Part shown: piece by piece, positions 6,868-14,311 of the stretch | How the letters are laid out: every line of letters starts with the position of its first letter | Numbering within the stretch: the first letter of the stretch is position 1 | Assembly (NCBI GenBank): GCA_052148155.1 | Contig: JBKQIY010000003.1 | Coordinates: 1 to 17,516 of the forward strand | From: JBBQER01 sp052148155 | GTDB lineage: Bacteria; Actinomycetota; Acidimicrobiia; IMCC26256; PALSA-610 | Direction of reading: 5' to 3' | DNA length: 17,516 nucleotides | Notes under the pieces: generated by a model | Seen by the model: the letters and a program-made list of their open reading frames with translations, nothing else | Told to the model about the DNA's origin: nothing | Databases searched by the model: none | Translations under genes and position numbers: made by a program

Positions 6868-7611
6868 TCAGCTTCGGAGTTGATCAGCGAAGCGCTTGGC
6901 GAACAGGTAGGCGTCGCCGGGCCACCGTGCCGAGATGTAGTTGCCGTCCTGCACGATGAAGGCGGGCCCGTCATCGATGTCGGTTCCGCGCTTGGACAGG
7001 ACTCGCGGTCCTCGCACAAAATCGGCGGAGTCGCGCAGTGCTTCCCGGACCTCGTCTTCGACATACGCGGGGTAGGTGCGGTAGTAGCGGCCGAGTCGCC
7101 ACGCAGTGGTCACGAACGCGGACCGCTCCAAGTATTTCGGCAGGCACGTGGTCCGTCGTCCGTACAACAGACTTCGTCCGTTCGGATCGCAGGCGCGGGC
7201 GAGGACGAGAACGCCGTGACAGATTGCGCCGACCGGGCGGCCTTGCGTCCAGTATTCGGCGACCTTGTGGTGGAGGAGCGCGCTTCCCAGGTACTGCCGC
7301 ATGCCAGGTGCGTGTCCGCCCGGCAGGATCAGACCCTCGAACTCGTCGGGTTTGACGTCTGCCCACGCGATCGGCGCGCGGAACTCCCCGTCGAACTGCA
7401 GCTCCGAATAGAACTGCCTCGGCTCTGCGGCAGCGCCGAGTTTCCCCATGATCACGCCGTCGAGCAACCGCTGGTCGGCGGCGGGCGCGGTGCCGCCGCG
7501 CTCAGTCGCGAATCGAACCAGATGGCCAGCGCGTGTCAGCAGCCGCCACGGCACGGCCACTTCGGTCACGTCGAAATCATGGTCAGGTAAGGGGATCAGA
7601 ACAGTCGCGAT
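6868..7611 (-). CDS. DJ-1/PfpI-family protein with an ATC in place of the start codon
   Basis: About 247 residues of a DJ-1/PfpI (class I glutamine-amidotransferase-like) protein. Visible are the first strand and loop VLIPLPDHDFDVTEVAVPWR, the FEGLILPGGHAPGMRQYL segment (about 91-108) and the nucleophile elbow GAICHGVLVLA with Cys131. The family includes glyoxalase/deglycase-like enzymes, proteases and stress proteins; the activity here is not determinable. Homologues normally start with Met directly before the first strand. At that position (7609-7611) the codon is ATC, and no ATG, GTG or TTG lies in frame nearby upstream. The next in-frame GTG downstream would delete the first strand. Either a rare ATC start is used or the gene has lost its start and is becoming a pseudogene. 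The frame stays open to 8007, but those residues are Arg-rich and unlike this family. Confidence 0.75.
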   Translation of the reverse strand: MATVLIPLPDHDFDVTEVAVPWRLLTRAGHLVRFATERGGTAPAADQRLLDGVIMGKLGAAAEPRQFYSELQFDGEFRAPIAWADVKPDEFEGLILPGGHAPGMRQYLGSALLHHKVAEYWTQGRPVGAICHGVLVLARACDPNGRSLLYGRRTTCLPKYLERSAFVTTAWRLGRYYRTYPAYVEDEVREALRDSADFVRGPRVLSKRGTDIDDGPAFIVQDGNYISARWPGDAYLFAKRFADQLRS

Positions 7612-8142
7612 CGACCGACGATAGGCGAGACCCTGCCGGTCCGATTCTTTCGGCCGACGAACTGAACGACGTGTCGTGCATCGGCGCGACCGCCTGTGCC
7701 CTCGTCGGCGCCGCCGACCCCGTGCCCTCCCCGCGCTCCGGGCGCGCCGGTCCTGCCTCGCCGAACTCGCCCCGTTCTTGTGCGCGGTCCCGGTGTCGCA
7801 TCCGGTCGGTACCGAATATCCGTCCGGGCAGGCTGAGCAGCCGTCGGCAGCGTCGAAGAGGCCGAGGCACTCCACCGCGACCGATACCTGGCTGGGGAAC
7901 TGCTCTATACCGATGAGGTCACCCATGCTCGTTGTCGACGTCATCGTCAACAACACCAAGTTTGACAGTCCGCGATTTGTTCGTCCGCCAGGACTGATCG
8001 AATGCACGCGCTGCAGCCGACCGCCCGCTCGCCCAACCGGCCGGTCCGCTCAACGCCTGCCGTCGCACGTCGTCACACCGAATAACCTTCTTCCGAAGAC
8101 CTATCCCAGTCCACGGTCGACCGCTGACACGATCTCGCAGCG
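7612..8142. other. Gap with remnant coding pieces
   Basis: No intact gene. On the plus strand about 7640-7730 encodes an isolated Cys-x-AVG type repeat (see separate entry). Beyond it, open frames exist on both strands without start signals: the plus strand reads APFLCAVPVSHPVGTEYPSG (about 7768-7827) and the minus strand ECLGLFDAADGCSACPDG (about 7830-7885). I do not recognise either. No promoter or terminator is convincing. Confidence 0.45.
7638..7731 (+). pseudogene. Orphan fragment of a Cys-rich W-G/AVG repeat protein
   Basis: The plus-strand frame reads LSADELNDVSCIGATACALV followed by GAADPVPS. The L-x-x-V-S-C then x4-6 then C-x-x-V-G pattern is the core of the repeat in the secreted protein at the right end of the window (LQAVKCTTNTSCVAVG, LLGVSCATSTGCMAVG). 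Only one repeat is left, with no start, no signal peptide and no second repeat, so this looks like the debris of a deleted gene. The match is by eye and short. Confidence 0.4.
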
Positions 8143-8802
8143 CTAGCCGATCTGCTCGCGGTTCGAATACACGCGAACCTGCGACGGTGCGATACCCGCG
8201 ATCGACGCGGCGATCGTGATTGCCTCTGCTCGGGTGTATTGAGCGGGTACCTCGGCGAATTGACTGAAGAGCACCGCCGAGTTGTGACCGCCTCCCAGGG
8301 TTGGGGTCCACCGCACCACGCCGTCCACCACGACCGCGATGTTGTGGCCCATGAATCCTTCGGCAGGGCCGCGGAGCAAGTCAACGCGATCGAGCCGAAC
8401 ATCGACCGCCCACACCAACCCAGTCGCCGCGCCGTGGACGCGGACGACAGATGCCCCGACAATGTTCGTACGGGTCGCTAATTCCGGCCCGAGCAGATAG
8501 CACGTCGTTCTGGTTGGGTTGAAGTCAACGAGGTTCGGGCGAGGGACCTGCGCGCCTTCCTTGGTCCCCAGATTTGAACACGACACCCCTTCCGGCTCAC
8601 CTTGCGGTAGAGCCGAGGCGTAGATACCGCGAAGCTCGGCGGTTGATTGTGGCGTTGAGCCGGTCGGGCCCCCGACATAAACGCCTGGATTGGTAGTCGA
8701 GCTGGTCGTCACGGTGGGTGGGGCGACTGTCTTGGAGCCCGAACTACACGACGCGAGCACCAGGATCACGCAGCCCACAAACGAATATTGCCAGCCGCTC
8801 AC
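8143..8802 (-). CDS. Lipoprotein with a SecDF P1-head-like domain
   Basis: A 219-residue predicted lipoprotein. The GTG start at 8802 gives a short N-terminus, a hydrophobic run and a lipobox LVLASC with Cys19, so the mature protein should be lipid-anchored outside the membrane. A Thr/Ser/Pro/Gly linker (about 20-55) follows. Residues about 100-205 resemble the P1-head subdomain of SecD: CYLLGPELATRTNIVGASVV, WAVDVRLDRV, GHNIAVVVDGVVRWTPTL and a final AEAITIAASIAG helix. In SecDF this subdomain helps late steps of protein export. Here it occurs alone, without the membrane channel part, as in many actinobacterial lipoproteins whose role is unknown. No strong ribosome binding site precedes the GTG. 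It lies 130 bases after the 78-residue ORF and may share its transcript. Confidence 0.78.
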   Translation of the reverse strand: MSGWQYSFVGCVILVLASCSSGSKTVAPPTVTTSSTTNPGVYVGGPTGSTPQSTAELRGIYASALPQGEPEGVSCSNLGTKEGAQVPRPNLVDFNPTRTTCYLLGPELATRTNIVGASVVRVHGAATGLVWAVDVRLDRVDLLRGPAEGFMGHNIAVVVDGVVRWTPTLGGGHNSAVLFSQFAEVPAQYTRAEAITIAASIAGIAPSQVRVYSNREQIG

Positions 8803-8932
8803 ATGGCAAGAGTCGCACAATCTCGGCTCAGAGTGGACCCTATTTTTGCCCGGATCAGCGACCAAAACCCTCGTTCGGCCAAGTGCTCCACCACACTCTC
8901 GCCTCGAACGCGAACAAGGAGTCCGTTTCTGG

Positions 8933-9169
8933 TCAGGCGGCGCGTCGTGTAGCCGCTTGGACCAGATGTTCAGTGTCGGAATCTGCCGAGAGGTGAGCGG
9001 CGACGTCGGTGAGGACCGCTTGATCGGCGAACTCGGCCAACGCCTGGGCACCATCGTCCAGAGTGATCTCCCCGCTCGAAATCGAGCCAGCGAGATACCG
9101 GGCGATTCCGAACACGTCGTCCTCGACGAGCGCGTCCTCAGGGACCTTGAAGTCGTCGGAGTCATGCAT
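8933..9169 (-). CDS. Small acidic protein of unknown function
   Basis: 78 residues, beginning MHDSDDFKVPEDALVEDDVF, rich in Asp/Glu/Ala and probably helical and cytoplasmic; no Cys and no membrane segment. The start is well supported: AAGGAGA lies 5 bases before the ATG, one of the best ribosome binding sites in the window. It follows the 65-residue ORF by 31 bases on the same strand and precedes the SecDF-P1-head lipoprotein, so the three may form one transcript. I do not recognise the family. Confidence 0.65.
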   Translation of the reverse strand: MHDSDDFKVPEDALVEDDVFGIARYLAGSISSGEITLDDGAQALAEFADQAVLTDVAAHLSADSDTEHLVQAATRRAA

Positions 9170-9200
9170 GATGTCTCCTTCGGTGGTTTATCCCTCGTGG

Positions 9201-9398
9201 TTAGCGTTCCCACAACGAGCGCGCTCCAAACGACGCCCTGTCATCCCCCGCGCGCCGGGCGGCCTTCCAGAGTTGGTGCGCCCCGTAGCCCTTACGGTCC
9301 GCCACCCACAACGCCATCATCGAGGTCATGCAGACGCCGTAGCTGCGCGCCAGCATCGTTCCATGCGCGTCGTGTCGAATGCTTGTGCAACGCGACAC
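9201..9398 (-). CDS. Possible small protein, or the 3' end of a broken gene
   Basis: 65 residues from a GTG; the last 50 (from about MLARSYGVCMTSMMALWVAD to GARSLWER) show the strong G/C third-position bias of real genes here, while the first 15 do not. It could be a short gene, perhaps starting at the internal ATG, or the end of a longer gene. Upstream on the same strand another frame (about 9400-9560, including EHEVVAREASGLGRAAESR) is coding-like but has no start and ends in a stop near 9350, which would fit a frameshifted gene. No family recognised. Confidence 0.4.
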   Translation of the reverse strand: MSRCTSIRHDAHGTMLARSYGVCMTSMMALWVADRKGYGAHQLWKAARRAGDDRASFGARSLWER

Positions 9399-9964
9399 CG
9401 TCGTCCCACGTCATCGCTAGCGCCTGCTCGGTCCACCGCGACCAACTCGGGGACGGGGATCCTCGACTCGGCGGCGCGACCCAGACCGGACGCCTCCCGC
9501 GCGACGACCTCGTGCTCGGTACTGCCGGTCGTCGAGCCGGACTCGGTAGGCCACCCGGCTGCCCCAAACCAGGCCGACGCCGACCGCGACGAGCGCGCGA
9601 GCGGTCAATGACCCTCAATGCGAAGGATCTGTGACGCGCGAGTGGACCCGGGATGCTTCCCGCCGACTGTCCCACGCCGCACACGCGATACGCGGTCGCT
9701 GCGGTGACGTGCCCATTTCGGGCGGACGAGTCAGGGCCTGAAGATGCGGTGCGCGACGAACGCCATCCACGGTTCGTCTACAGGGCGGCGGTTGTCGCAA
9801 TGTGACGGTCGGGGCTGGTGTGATGTCAGTGGACAAACAGGACCGACCAACGCGAGTGTGGCTTGTCGCCCATTCACCCACCCGTCCGTCGTAGCGGGTT
9901 AGGGAGCTGCCAAACTGGGTTCGATTTGACGACGCCTTGTGCGTGTTGAGAGCGTTGGCAGGTC
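9399..9964. other. Stretch without a supported gene
   Basis: The minus-strand frame noted for the neighbouring 65-residue ORF covers about 9400-9600. A plus-strand frame reads CPFRADESGPEDAVRDERHP (about 9711-9770) and stops shortly after. Both look like remnants. No inverted repeats, tRNA or promoter stand out. Confidence 0.4.
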
Positions 9965-10354
9965 ATGGATGAAGGACGACGACACGGATGGAAGATTACT
10001 GACCGTGGCTTCCAGTCGGTCGAGCTTCAGGTTGCGGGACTCGAAGGCGATGCTGGCGAGTTGCGCTTGGTCAGCGACCATGACGGCCTCTCTGCTCAGC
10101 GGCTCGCGCGACGCTGGGATGGCGGTGGCCTATATCTCACGTCGCTTCCTTCCCGCGCCTTCTTCGTCACCGATCAAGACGTCTGGGCTGGCACGGAGCC
10201 GATCAGAGAACCCGACGACGGGAGTCACGTCGACCTGGCGATCGTGCAGGTGACGCGAACGCCACGCTCACCTGGGAAACGTCGAGTCCGCGCGAACCGA
10301 GCCGCCCCAGGGGATCGGCTGGCGGTACGGGCGCGGATCGACGCCCTCAAATGA
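9965..10354 (+). CDS. Protein of unknown function, coupled to the SGNH gene
   Basis: 129 residues beginning MDEGRRHGWKITDRGF. No signal peptide, membrane segment or known motif is seen; the last 30 residues are Arg-rich. Support for a real gene: steady codon bias over the first 100 residues and an ATGA overlap, in which its stop codon (10352-10354) overlaps the ATG of the SGNH gene (10351-10353), the classic mark of translational coupling. AGG lies only 2 bases before the ATG, too close for a normal ribosome binding site, so the start is uncertain. The context suggests a partner of the secreted hydrolase, but this is a guess. Confidence 0.55.
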   Translation: MDEGRRHGWKITDRGFQSVELQVAGLEGDAGELRLVSDHDGLSAQRLARRWDGGGLYLTSLPSRAFFVTDQDVWAGTEPIREPDDGSHVDLAIVQVTRTPRSPGKRRVRANRAAPGDRLAVRARIDALK

Positions 10355-11367
10355 CCCGGACGTGGTGGCCTTCCATTCGTACGTCGACACGCCTCCGCAA
10401 CGTGTCCGTCATCGTCGTCGGCTGTTGCCTCAGCTTGACCGGCGCTCTTGTGATCGCTCCAACCGCGCAAGCCTCGGTCCGCTCGGGAGCTGACTCACCC
10501 GAGACCTCCGTTCCGGTGCGGACCGTTCCTCCTGGTAACTCGACGGTCCTCGATTGGCGCGCCGCACAAAAAGACATCGCGCCGTATCCCGAGTGTCTCG
10601 GCCACCCAGTCGCCTACTGCACCGTCGTGCACGGGACCGGCAAACGCGTCCTGCTGATGGGCGACAGTCTCGCCCGCATGTGGCTCCCGGCGTTCATCGC
10701 GATCGCACACCGCGAAGCACTGACCCTCACCGTAGCGATCCATCCCGCGTGCCCATGGCCCGACAACCTCGACGGCCTCTCGATGTCACCCGACTGCGAG
10801 GTACGCCGCGCAGACTGGTACGCACGTGTCATCCCCGACGTCAACCCCGACATCGTGTTCCTCGCGAATCGACCGTACGACGCACCAGGAAACGACCTCA
10901 CGGTAGAAGTATCTGGCCGCCTTGTCTCGACCGCAAACCCGATCGCGATCCACGCGATCACCGACGCGACAACCCGAAGCCTCAATCTCCTCCGGCGTCC
11001 CGGACGCGAAATCGTGCTGCTGGAGCCAACACCAGTACCTCAAGACCCCAGCTTTGACCCACTGCTTTGCCTGGCCGCCGGCAACACAAACTGCAGCTTC
11101 ACCGTCAGCCCCCTCACCACACCGCTTACCCAACTCGACCGTAACCTCGCAACAATCCCCGACGTCTGGTCCCTCAACCTCGACCAACTCGCATGCCCAC
11201 GCTTCCCGATCTGCGATCCCGTCGTCAACAACATCATCGTCCGCCGAGACCACACCCACCTCACCGCCACCTACGCACGCGCACAAACCGACCCACTCCT
11301 GACAATCCTGCTCAACGAACACATCCTCGGCGACGGCGGTCCACCCCCTCCCAACAGAGTCGGCTGA
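10351..11367 (+). CDS. Secreted SGNH-fold hydrolase
   Basis: 338 residues. A Sec signal peptide spans about 1-42: an Arg-containing N-region, the hydrophobic stretch VSVIVVGCCLSLTGALVIA and a likely cut after AQA. The mature part is an SGNH domain like the C-terminal domain of OafA/YrhL-type acyltransferases: VLLMGDSLARMW with the catalytic Ser106 in block I, and RRDHTHLTATYA with Asp300 and His303 in the last block. Several Cys (82, 90, 134, 149, 240, 248, 282, 288) could form disulfides. In the fused family this domain works with an acyltransferase-3 membrane domain on cell-surface sugars. Here it stands alone, so it probably acts outside the membrane as an esterase or acyl-transfer partner. 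Translation is coupled to the preceding gene. Confidence 0.8.
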   Translation: MTRTWWPSIRTSTRLRNVSVIVVGCCLSLTGALVIAPTAQASVRSGADSPETSVPVRTVPPGNSTVLDWRAAQKDIAPYPECLGHPVAYCTVVHGTGKRVLLMGDSLARMWLPAFIAIAHREALTLTVAIHPACPWPDNLDGLSMSPDCEVRRADWYARVIPDVNPDIVFLANRPYDAPGNDLTVEVSGRLVSTANPIAIHAITDATTRSLNLLRRPGREIVLLEPTPVPQDPSFDPLLCLAAGNTNCSFTVSPLTTPLTQLDRNLATIPDVWSLNLDQLACPRFPICDPVVNNIIVRRDHTHLTATYARAQTDPLLTILLNEHILGDGGPPPPNRVG

Positions 11368-11417
11368 ACGCGACCCAGTAACACGCGAAGACTTAGCAGG
11401 ACAGGACGATTGCGACC

Positions 11418-11849
11418 GTGTCGAGCTATCCCCGAACCGTAAGATCCCGTGCCTGGCCGTCGTCGGTTGCGATCGCGATCGGAACGGTTGCGATCCTGGT
11501 GCGGTATTTGAAGATCATTTCGCGGCAGGGCAACATCCCCGCCGCCTGGTTCGTGGCAGTTGTTGTTCTCGCGGGCTCGTTGCCGCTGTTGGGGCTGATC
11601 GTTCGATCGATCCGCACCCTATGTTTCGCGCTCAGCGCGTGCGTGTTATCGGTGCTGGCCTTCCTCGCGGGATTCTCGATCGGCGTCTTCATCCTCCCGG
11701 TCGCTGTACTCGCATGGGTCGCCTTCGCGATCGACCCGTCACACGCCACTGGCCCTGTGCTCGCACCGGCAGGCTGGTATCCCGATCCCGGCGACGAGAA
11801 CCAGTCCCGATATTGGGATGGCACGGTCTGGACCGGTTATGTCGCCTGA
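11418..11849 (+). CDS. Membrane protein with C-terminal DUF2510
   Basis: 143 residues. Hydrophobic segments lie at about 14-32, 42-62 and 70-105 (the last long enough for two passes). The C-terminus (about 117-142) is the DUF2510 motif, APAGWYPDPGDENQSRYWDG then TVWTGYVA, a short tryptophan-rich module found at the ends of many actinobacterial membrane proteins, of unknown role. The GTG start is chosen for frame; AGGA lies 11 bases upstream, longer than ideal. It follows the SGNH gene by 50 bases on the same strand and could be co-transcribed. It converges with the lipoprotein gene, whose end is 32 bases away. Confidence 0.82.
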   Translation: MSSYPRTVRSRAWPSSVAIAIGTVAILVRYLKIISRQGNIPAAWFVAVVVLAGSLPLLGLIVRSIRTLCFALSACVLSVLAFLAGFSIGVFILPVAVLAWVAFAIDPSHATGPVLAPAGWYPDPGDENQSRYWDGTVWTGYVA

Positions 11850-11881
11850 GATGGGTACGGGCGGTCGAGCATGTCCGACGG

Positions 11882-12466
11882 TCACGGATGGTATGAGCCC
11901 CACACTTCCCAGCCGTGCGCGAAATGGGCGACGACGACATCGCCCTCGTAGCCGGTGTCGTCTTCGGTCGGGTTGATGAGTTCGACGCCGTAACTCGCGG
12001 CAGCAACCTTGGCGCCGCAGAACATGGGGACGTTGCGGGCAAAGACCGAAGCGAACTGGCCTTTCGTCGTGTCACCAACCTTGTACACGGCGTCGAGTCG
12101 GATGACTGCCTTGGCCCATTGCCTGCTCAGACGTTTGAGCCACGCGGTTGCAGCCTTGACCGCCGACTCGCTCGGGTTGTCGGTCGACGGTGCGGGTGTC
12201 ACCGGCTGGGTCGGGCAGTCGCACGGGACCGAAACAACGACAACATCTTGGCCGTCGCCTTTCGGGAACGTGTCCGGCGGTCCAGGACATGTCGGACGCG
12301 TGCTTGTGGGCCGAGTCGAGATGGTCGTGAGCGTCGTGGACGATGCGAGCGTCGTTGTGTCCGGCGTTGATGTTGCGGCTTTCGTTGCCGCGGGATGGCC
12401 AGTGGAGGCGCTGCAGCCGGCCAGCACGACAACGCTCAACAGCCATGCCACTAGCGTTGTCGTCAC
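11882..12466 (-). CDS. Lipoprotein with Thr/Ser-rich linker, function unknown
   Basis: 194 residues from a GTG. The N-terminus LVAWLLSVVVLAGCSAST is a lipoprotein signal with lipobox LAGC (Cys18), so the protein should be anchored to the outer face of the cell membrane. Residues about 20-60 are an extended Thr/Ser/Pro linker. The C-terminal domain contains SAVKAATAWLKRLSRQWAKA, FCGAKVAAASYGVELINPTE and a final HFAHGWEVWGSYHP, with four further Cys (60, 80, 82, 149). I do not recognise the domain; it has the look of a small extracytoplasmic fold. No clear ribosome binding site precedes the GTG. Confidence 0.72.
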   Translation of the reverse strand: MTTTLVAWLLSVVVLAGCSASTGHPAATKAATSTPDTTTLASSTTLTTISTRPTSTRPTCPGPPDTFPKGDGQDVVVVSVPCDCPTQPVTPAPSTDNPSESAVKAATAWLKRLSRQWAKAVIRLDAVYKVGDTTKGQFASVFARNVPMFCGAKVAAASYGVELINPTEDDTGYEGDVVVAHFAHGWEVWGSYHP

Positions 12467-12469
12467 GGG

Positions 12470-12721
12470 ATGTCAGTGTGGGGTCGAACCAAGTACTGGT
12501 CAAGGAGTGTCATCACCACGCCCGCGGGCAGTGCGACTTCAGCGGTACCGCAACTTCACCGACGAAGACGGCGCTGGCACGTCGGGCAAACCAGCGAAGG
12601 GCCATTTCGCCTACGCGTTGTAGACAAAGCCAACGGCGAGATCCAGGACCTCGGTATCAGCAACGCCCCACCCGACCTGTCACCGCTCGGACGTGCCGTG
12701 CCGTTCTCCGGCTGCGGGTGA
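12470..12721 (+). CDS. Possible small ORF of unknown function
   Basis: 83 residues; the second half (from about WHVGQTSEGPFRLRVVDKAN to the end, PLGRAVPFSGCG) has the codon bias of local genes, the first part much less. The proposed ATG lies 4 bases from the GTG of the opposite-strand lipoprotein, which leaves no room for separate upstream signals, so either this start is wrong or the ORF is the tail of a decayed gene. Nothing else is seen between 12467 and 12756. Confidence 0.28.
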   Translation: MSVWGRTKYWSRSVITTPAGSATSAVPQLHRRRRRWHVGQTSEGPFRLRVVDKANGEIQDLGISNAPPDLSPLGRAVPFSGCG

Positions 12722-12756
12722 AGGTGTGAAACTACCCAGGTAGGTCGGGGATCGGT

Positions 12757-13368
12757 TCAGCCTGCTCCGATTGTTGGTGGTGTGCCCGTGAGGTTCTGAT
12801 CGGCCTTGACGGCGCTATTCCACTCGCTGACACTGGCGGTCAACGCGCTGCTGAAGCTATTGAGCGCGGCGGGACTTGGCTTGCCCGCGTAGGCGACCAG
12901 CGCACCCATGGCGTTCCCGAGATCAGTAGTGGCGGTCATGATGCCGGTACTCACGTTGTCGGACTTCAGTTGTGCGAGGAGATCCGGGAACGCGTCATTC
13001 GCCGTCTCCGCCAGACCGTCGATCGCTTCATCGTTCGCCCGAGTCGAACTTGTTAGCTCATCAATCGTGTTCTGGACGGAGATGTTCGAACCGGGTGCCA
13101 TGTCAGCGGTCGCCGCGTTTGCTTGTGTCCAGTTTTGCGCGATCTCAGCGATCGAGATCTGAACTCCAGCAACCTCTTCAGCAACGTTGGCAAGATCGCC
13201 ACCGACCGTCTCCACAGCCGGACCCGTACTCGCGGTCGTCGTTGTCGGCGTCGATCCGTCAGCCCGACTAGCGACACCGAACACCGCGAGGGCGGCAACC
13301 GCAAGTCCGATCAACACCGTCGTCGGGTTGTGCCACTTGCGGTTCAGACCGGCTGCTGACAACGACAT
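12757..13368 (-). CDS. Membrane-anchored helical extracytoplasmic protein
   Basis: 203 residues. One hydrophobic segment (about 17-34, TTVLIGLAVAALAVFGVA) near the N-terminus is an uncleaved anchor or signal. A Thr-rich linker (TPTTTTAST) follows, then an Ala/Asp/Asn-rich, probably all-helical domain (about 52-190) with no Cys after the anchor. The rest should lie outside the membrane. GGAAAGG is 8 bases before the ATG at 13368, which decides this start over the GTG at 13377. Residue make-up resembles extracellular helical-bundle proteins, but I do not recognise a family. Confidence 0.7.
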   Translation of the reverse strand: MSLSAAGLNRKWHNPTTVLIGLAVAALAVFGVASRADGSTPTTTTASTGPAVETVGGDLANVAEEVAGVQISIAEIAQNWTQANAATADMAPGSNISVQNTIDELTSSTRANDEAIDGLAETANDAFPDLLAQLKSDNVSTGIMTATTDLGNAMGALVAYAGKPSPAALNSFSSALTASVSEWNSAVKADQNLTGTPPTIGAG

Positions 13369-13721
13369 GGCTCGCACCTTTCCGACCCGCAGACGAGGGC
13401 ACTCACATCAAGATCCTCGTACTCTAGAAGCGTCCACCCCGCAATCGACACATCGGGTCGGTCAAGGATGACGGGACCTGATTTCAGGCAACTCCACCGC
13501 CCACGACCCTCGCGTCGAGCAGGCCGCACCCGAGGACGGCGCACGTCCTCACGCTCGGACTCGGTCGAGACGGCCGGGCTGCTGGAAGTGTGCGCGTCGA
13601 TACGGGCGGTGAGCTAGTGCGTCATCGTCGTTTTACCGTCTATCGCGAAGGCGACCGGATGTCGCTGCCGAACCGATCCGTCGTGAACACTGCTACGAAC
13701 GAGATCCGCGAAGATAGCGAG
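13369..13721. other. Divergent intergenic region
   Basis: It separates the leftward membrane-anchored protein from the rightward VOC gene and should hold promoters for both. I see no consensus -35/-10 pair at good spacing. On the minus strand TAGAGT (13422-13427) is a possible -10 without a matching -35. The VOC reading frame stays open back to 13590, but the extra residues are not family-like. Confidence 0.4.
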
Positions 13722-14126
13722 ATGACGACGCCCGCTGTCAGGATCCACGACATCACCATCGACTGTTCAGACCCGCAGCAGTTGGCGAGGTTTTGGGCCG
13801 ACATACTTGGGCGACCTGTCGAAGGGGCCAAGGGGCCGTACGTCTGGCTGCAACGAACCGAGGATGCGCCAGGCGTTGGCTTCCAGAAAGTGTCGGAGCC
13901 GAAGGTCGGGAAGAACCGGATACACCTCGACGTTGCCGTTCCGGATGTCGTGCGTGCGAAGAGCCAGATCGAGGCCCTCGGAGGTTGGCGAGTTGATGGC
14001 TACGAGGCCGGAGGATTTCTGGTCATGGCCGATCCCGAAGGCAACGAGTTCTGCGTCATCCCTGCCGCGCCGTTCCGCTTCGATAAGCAAGGCCGCGCCG
14101 ACTACCTCGACCATCTGGAGATCTGA
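13722..14126 (+). CDS. VOC-family (glyoxalase-like) protein
   Basis: 134 residues with the paired beta-alpha-beta-beta-beta modules of the vicinal oxygen chelate fold. Module 1: RIHDITIDCSDPQQLARFWA then DILGRP (about 7-32). Module 2: KNRIHLDVAVPDVVRAKSQI (about 64-83) to MADPEGNEFCVIP (about 102-114). The DPxGNxFCV signature and the likely metal ligands His68 and Glu109 point to the Glyoxalase_6 subgroup, common in actinomycetes. Members are metal-dependent enzymes or binders of varied substrates; the substrate is unknown. The ATG at 13722 is chosen because it begins just before the first strand; the ribosome binding site is weak. Transcribed alone, away from its left neighbour. Confidence 0.85.
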   Translation: MTTPAVRIHDITIDCSDPQQLARFWADILGRPVEGAKGPYVWLQRTEDAPGVGFQKVSEPKVGKNRIHLDVAVPDVVRAKSQIEALGGWRVDGYEAGGFLVMADPEGNEFCVIPAAPFRFDKQGRADYLDHLEI

Positions 14127-14311
14127 GCCCAACGAAATACGTCACGCCAGTACCGGCAGAACCCTTTACCTTTAGCATCATGTGGGCGGGGGTTGCTGTT
14201 CGTCCCATCGGACAACGGATACACCTTCACGGGCACCCTGGCCCGGCGACATCGCCGACAACCGTCGCCGATCCGACATGACACGGCCTGAAGACTCTCT
14301 GGCTCGGACCG

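Noticed and set aside
7612..8007. N-terminal extension of the DJ-1/PfpI frame by about 130 residues.
   Set aside because: The extra residues are Arg-rich, not family-like, and have no supported start; the stretch also overlaps the repeat remnant on the other strand.
8690..9634. A 314-codon plus-strand open frame opposite the lipoprotein start and the small ORFs.
   Set aside because: It opposes a lipobox-bearing start and an ORF with an excellent ribosome binding site; no ribosome binding site or domain of its own.
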